DNA from: Paragorgia papillata
Taxonomy: Eukaryota; Cnidaria; Anthozoa; Scleralcyonacea; Coralliidae
Assembly: GCA_035771165.1 (NCBI GenBank)
Contig: JAWNZC010000025.1
Location: 4,852,001-4,916,000 of the forward strand
DNA length: 64,000 nucleotides
Reading direction: 5' to 3'
The notes under the pieces were generated by a model, which ran no database searches, was not told where the DNA came from, and saw only the letters and a program-made list of their open reading frames with translations. A program made the position numbers and the translations under genes. Below are positions 61,046-64,000 of the stretch, one piece after another (position 1 is the stretch's first letter; each line of letters starts with the position of its first letter).

Positions 61046-62743
61046 ATGTCTTCCATATTTATCAGTGTCATAAACCTACTTACTGAAGCTCTGTTCAACA
61101 AAGTTTGTGACTATACCGCCAACAAACTGAAAGAAGGTGATTTGACGGACGAGAAATGTCGTCAGCTAATTGTGAGAGAATTGGATGATATTAAATCTAA
61201 GCTTGATGGTCTAGCCCGCAAAGATCTCCTGAGTAGTGTCAGTTTTCTCAGCGATGGAATATGTCTGCTCCATCTTTCTCTTGATAAGAGTAATGAAGAC
61301 GGTTCTTTTGGACAAGAACGCTCCGAAGAGAATGCAAGCCAAGCTGCACAATCAATGATGATGTCGGAATGCAGCAGTGATTCCATGCATTCCGAAAGTT
61401 CCATAGTCAACGAAGCTTTGCTGCTTTCACACAAAACACTGACTATTGCATCAAAAATGCGTTTTATATCTGCCAAGTCATCTTTTGAAAAAGCGTATAC
61501 AAAAGCAACAGAGGCTTTCAATAATGAAGCATTGAGCACAGAAGACCGTATTTTGGCAACAAAACTACGGGTGATAAGTAAGATTTTAGAATGCTTGGAA
61601 GATCCTGATGCTGCAGCTGCATCTTGCAAGCTCTACCTTCAACAACTTCATGATTTACCAGCAGTTCGGAAAATCTTCTCTGTTCATTTCCACAGTGGGG
61701 TAAAATCACGATTTAATAAAACGAAACGAAAGGAGAATGTAAGATTTATAATGATGATCAATTATTTATTGTTTCATTACACTAAGATATTTACCAAAAC
61801 AGCGCCGGATAGTATTTTTAACTGGCCAAAAATAAGACTTTCCAAGCGATCTTTCCATCCATTACTCGTAGAAAATGACATTGTAAAGAAGATAGAAAAG
61901 TCAGGAGTCCACCCACCCAATCAATTTAGATTTTGTGAGAGTAATGACACATGGGCGGAATATGCTGCTGTAAATGGCAAAGGAGAGCTGATTGTGAAGA
62001 GCGATGAGAACAAATGTTTACATATAATCACTAATAAAGGTGAAGTCCAGTCGTCATTTTGTTTTTCAAAAGAAGACACAAAAGCAAGGAATTTTGAAAT
62101 ACTGGCATTAACTACGAATTGTGAGGATGATGTGTACAGTGTGTCACGTATTAAAGGCCCACAGGAGTTTCACTATAAGTTGTCCATCTTTGATGCTAGT
62201 ACAGGAAACATGAAACAGGACGTTCTTTTGGAGTGTCTTAGAGGCCCTGGAGAGAGTCACCATTCTGTGTGCATTGCTGTGAACAACAAGAATGACATTT
62301 TAATCACTAAACAAGATGAGGCAAGAGTGTATGTCTTAGATAGTATTGGCCAATTGAAACACAGCTTTGCCATAGACACTTGGCATCTCATTAAACACTT
62401 GAGCATTTCTGACAAGAATGCAATAATTGTGGCAGAACTGATTGGAAAAGCTGTAGGAATTTACACCGAAGATGGAACCTTCAAGAAGAATATCGAAGTA
62501 CCAGGACTTCATAAAGTATGTGGACTGGCGTTTAACCACGTGACTAAAACGATCATTGTTCTTAGTGAGGTAATGAATGATTGCTTGAATGATTATCAAT
62601 TGGAAAGCTATTCAGGAACTGGTGAACAGCTACAAACTCTGTCTTTACCAGAAAAGCGAAGTGGGTTCTATAAAATCACTTCTCATCCGAACGGTCCTGT
62701 TGCTGTGGTCCATAAAACAGGAGTAATTTTTATTCAACATTGA
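61046..62743 (+). CDS. Uncharacterised single-exon protein: helical N-terminus plus beta-propeller-like C-terminus
   Basis: 565 aa from the ATG at 61046; the frame continues 15 codons upstream only from a TTG. The N-terminal 200 or so residues are mostly helical with FNKVCDYTANKLKEGDLTD, IVRELDDIKSKLDGLARKDL and a later EALSTEDRILATKLRVISKI. I recognise this arrangement from uncharacterised proteins that are numerous in corals and anemones (recalled, not searched). From about 290 on, short repeats of the form GELIVKSDENKCLHIITNKG, NDILITKQDEARVYVLDSIG and IVAELIGKAVGIYTEDGTF look like NHL-type propeller blades. No catalytic motif is seen. Function unknown; the fold suggests protein-protein recognition (inference). 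Poly(A) signal AATAAA at 62778-62783. Confidence 0.85.
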   Translation: MSSIFISVINLLTEALFNKVCDYTANKLKEGDLTDEKCRQLIVRELDDIKSKLDGLARKDLLSSVSFLSDGICLLHLSLDKSNEDGSFGQERSEENASQAAQSMMMSECSSDSMHSESSIVNEALLLSHKTLTIASKMRFISAKSSFEKAYTKATEAFNNEALSTEDRILATKLRVISKILECLEDPDAAAASCKLYLQQLHDLPAVRKIFSVHFHSGVKSRFNKTKRKENVRFIMMINYLLFHYTKIFTKTAPDSIFNWPKIRLSKRSFHPLLVENDIVKKIEKSGVHPPNQFRFCESNDTWAEYAAVNGKGELIVKSDENKCLHIITNKGEVQSSFCFSKEDTKARNFEILALTTNCEDDVYSVSRIKGPQEFHYKLSIFDASTGNMKQDVLLECLRGPGESHHSVCIAVNNKNDILITKQDEARVYVLDSIGQLKHSFAIDTWHLIKHLSISDKNAIIVAELIGKAVGIYTEDGTFKKNIEVPGLHKVCGLAFNHVTKTIIVLSEVMNDCLNDYQLESYSGTGEQLQTLSLPEKRSGFYKITSHPNGPVAVVHKTGVIFIQH

Positions 62744-62777
62744 CAATGAAAAGATATTATAAATAACAATTAAAATT

Positions 62778-62783
62778 AATAAA
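62778..62783 (+). terminator. Poly(A) signal of the single-exon gene
   Basis: AATAAA 35 bp after the TGA stop. Confidence 0.6.
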
Positions 62784-63124
62784 AGTATTAAAAAGTCTGT
62801 TAATTTTCCAATAGAAATAAATATTTGCATTCAAACCGAGCGGTTGAAGTCATACCATGCATGTCTGAAAGAATTGACCCGAAGCGAGTGGGAGGTTTCA
62901 TACCTAATACACCTCTTGTCATACTATTCCTTTGTAATATCATGTTTAGCGAAATTTCTGCCGAGGTTTTCTCATGTTCAGCTTTTGAGATGCTTTGAAT
63001 AGAGGGAACGCTTTACTGTAATACTTCAAATGATCCTCATTGAAATTCATTTCTACTAATTGACGTCAAACCGGTTGTATTAGTTTTAAAAATACGGTTT
63101 GCCGTCAGTTTAGGTATTGAGACA

Positions 63125-63340
63125 AACATGGTATTATAGGAAGTTTAGTAAGGTTAGATACACTGCCGGCCGAAACAGAGAACGTAGGAGTCTAACGTTT
63201 CGAACGAAGGCCCTTCATCAGCGAGAAACGACACTCCCACGTTCTCTGTCTCGGCAGTATATCAAACCTTACTATATTTCGATTGTTGTTTGAACACTGC
63301 CTACGCAGCCGTTACTTTTATTTCACTGTTTGTATTATAG
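63125..63340. mobile_element. Member of the GACGTTTC/CATCAG dispersed family, inverted-repeat form
   Basis: CAGAGAACGTAGGAGT and ACACTCCCACGTTCTCTGTC flank CTAACGTTTCGAACGAAGGC then CCTTCATCAGCGAG. It ends in TTTCGATTGTTGTTTGAACA plus CTGCCTACGCAGC, also found in the array spacers (about 15588-15620). Confidence 0.6.
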
Positions 63341-63480
63341 GAGGTTGAAAGCTAAGTACTTCACTCCTCTTGAAGATAACTCTAAACAAAGCACTAACTA
63401 TAACTACGTAAAATGACGTCATGGCACTTGGAAATAATAGTGGTACAATTGCAAAATAACAAACAAAATCCTTGCAAAGT

Positions 63481-63800
63481 GAAAAGGTGGTAAACTGCCA
63501 ACTTCCGAGGTTTTTGGTATATAACCAATCTCGTTCCCAGAGCCCACGTTCCCCACCCGGGAAACGAGAGACTCTGGGATAATCCGTTCACGCCATCACA
63601 GGATTCTTGTTATCCGGAAGAAGAGTTATATATAGAGTTCACTGTGTTCATCAGCCAATGAAATATCGATGTGAAACGGATTATCGCAGAGTCTCTCGTT
63701 TCCCGGATGGGGAACGTGGGCTCTGGGAACGAGATTGGTATATAACGGAAAACTGACGTTTCGGGCAGAGCCCTGCATCAGAGTGAAGCGTAATGGCACA
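63481..63800. mobile_element. Member of the same family, split by a MULE-like element
   Basis: AGGTGGTAAACTGCCAACTT before, and AACGGAAAACTGACGTTTCG plus GGCAGAGCCCTGCATCAGA after, the insertion at 63526-63736. Confidence 0.6.
63526..63736. mobile_element. 211-bp MULE-like MITE with 9-bp target duplication
   Basis: Terminal repeats CAATCTCGTTCCCAGAGCCC continuing to about 64 bp, 29 bp of which are perfect. Flanked by GTATATAAC on both sides (63517-63525 and 63737-63745). 9-bp duplications with long terminal repeats are typical of Mutator-like elements. Confidence 0.8.
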
Positions 63801-63885
63801 CTTCACTCCAGTACCGTCGAGAGAGAGGGGGTGGGGGGTAGGCGGGGTAATTACCCCGGGTCTATGAAGATATATCACATATTAT

Positions 63886-64000
63886 AATAATTATAAAAAA
63901 CTTACCGCTGGGGCCCAGTAAAACCTTGGTAAAAATATCGGAGGGCGCCCGCATGCAAATTATGACCCGGGGCCCGTTCTGGCTCTCGACGGCCCAACAC
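63886..64000 (-). CDS. Possible partial exon at window edge (unknown gene)
   Basis: On the minus strand a good donor (CCAGCG/GTAAGT, at about 63907) follows an open stretch reading SQNGPRVIICMRAPSDIFTK in one frame; another frame is also open. Local base composition is GC-richer than the flank. Could equally be part of a repeat. Confidence 0.25.

Noticed and set aside
61162..61629. 155-codon minus-strand open frame (Ser/Arg-rich)
   Set aside because: Antisense shadow of the single-exon gene at 61046-62743.

Overview
The window is AT-rich eukaryotic (metazoan) DNA: genes are split by many GT-AG introns, and introns and spacers are full of small inverted-repeat transposons. Gene content and one gene of a type I associate with corals and sea anemones (single-exon, helical N-terminus plus beta-propeller-like C-terminus) suggest a cnidarian, probably an anthozoan. 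That assignment is inference. I rebuilt exon chains by reading splice sites and checking that intron phases join in frame.

Layout. 1-2730 (+): 3' part of mitochondrial 2,4-dienoyl-CoA reductase. 3394-4788 (-): divergent Rab-like GTPase. 4946-8536 (+): complete NDUFS3 (complex I 30-kDa subunit, 264 aa), sharing a roughly 160-bp divergent promoter with the GTPase. 10.3-39.6 kb (+): tandem array of five carotenoid-oxygenase (RPE65/BCO family) genes. Copy A is broken by two frameshifts. Copies B, C and D are intact and almost identical on units of about 6.7 kb. Copy E is intact but diverged. Spacers A-D each carry a broken relic of an extra last exon. 41769-45157 (+): second Rab-like GTPase with an intron at the same place as the first. 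45339-47828 (-): secreted or membrane-anchored protein with a short collagen stretch and a fibrinogen-like domain (382 aa). 50206-59820 (-): complete 22-exon paraplegin-type m-AAA protease (SPG7, 773 aa). 61046-62743 (+): single-exon protein of the helical/propeller type. The last 1.2 kb is repeats, plus a possible cut-off exon at the edge.

How the genes relate. Three genes are mitochondrial housekeeping functions (DECR1 beta-oxidation, NDUFS3 complex I, SPG7 protein quality control). The array would cleave carotenoids to apocarotenoids or retinoids; in an animal the substrate must come from diet or symbionts. There is no operon-like organisation. Each intact array gene has its own TATA box and initiator-like TCAGTT just before a short 5' leader.

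Mobile DNA seen: a 5S-rRNA-derived SINE (three copies), hAT-like MITEs with 8-bp target duplications, a TTAA-flanked (piggyBac-like) MITE family, a MULE-like element with a 9-bp duplication, several long foldback elements (one built from tRNA-like sequence with another MITE inside), a LINE tail, and a 1.5-kb minisatellite inside SPG7. Long open frames over that minisatellite are not genes.
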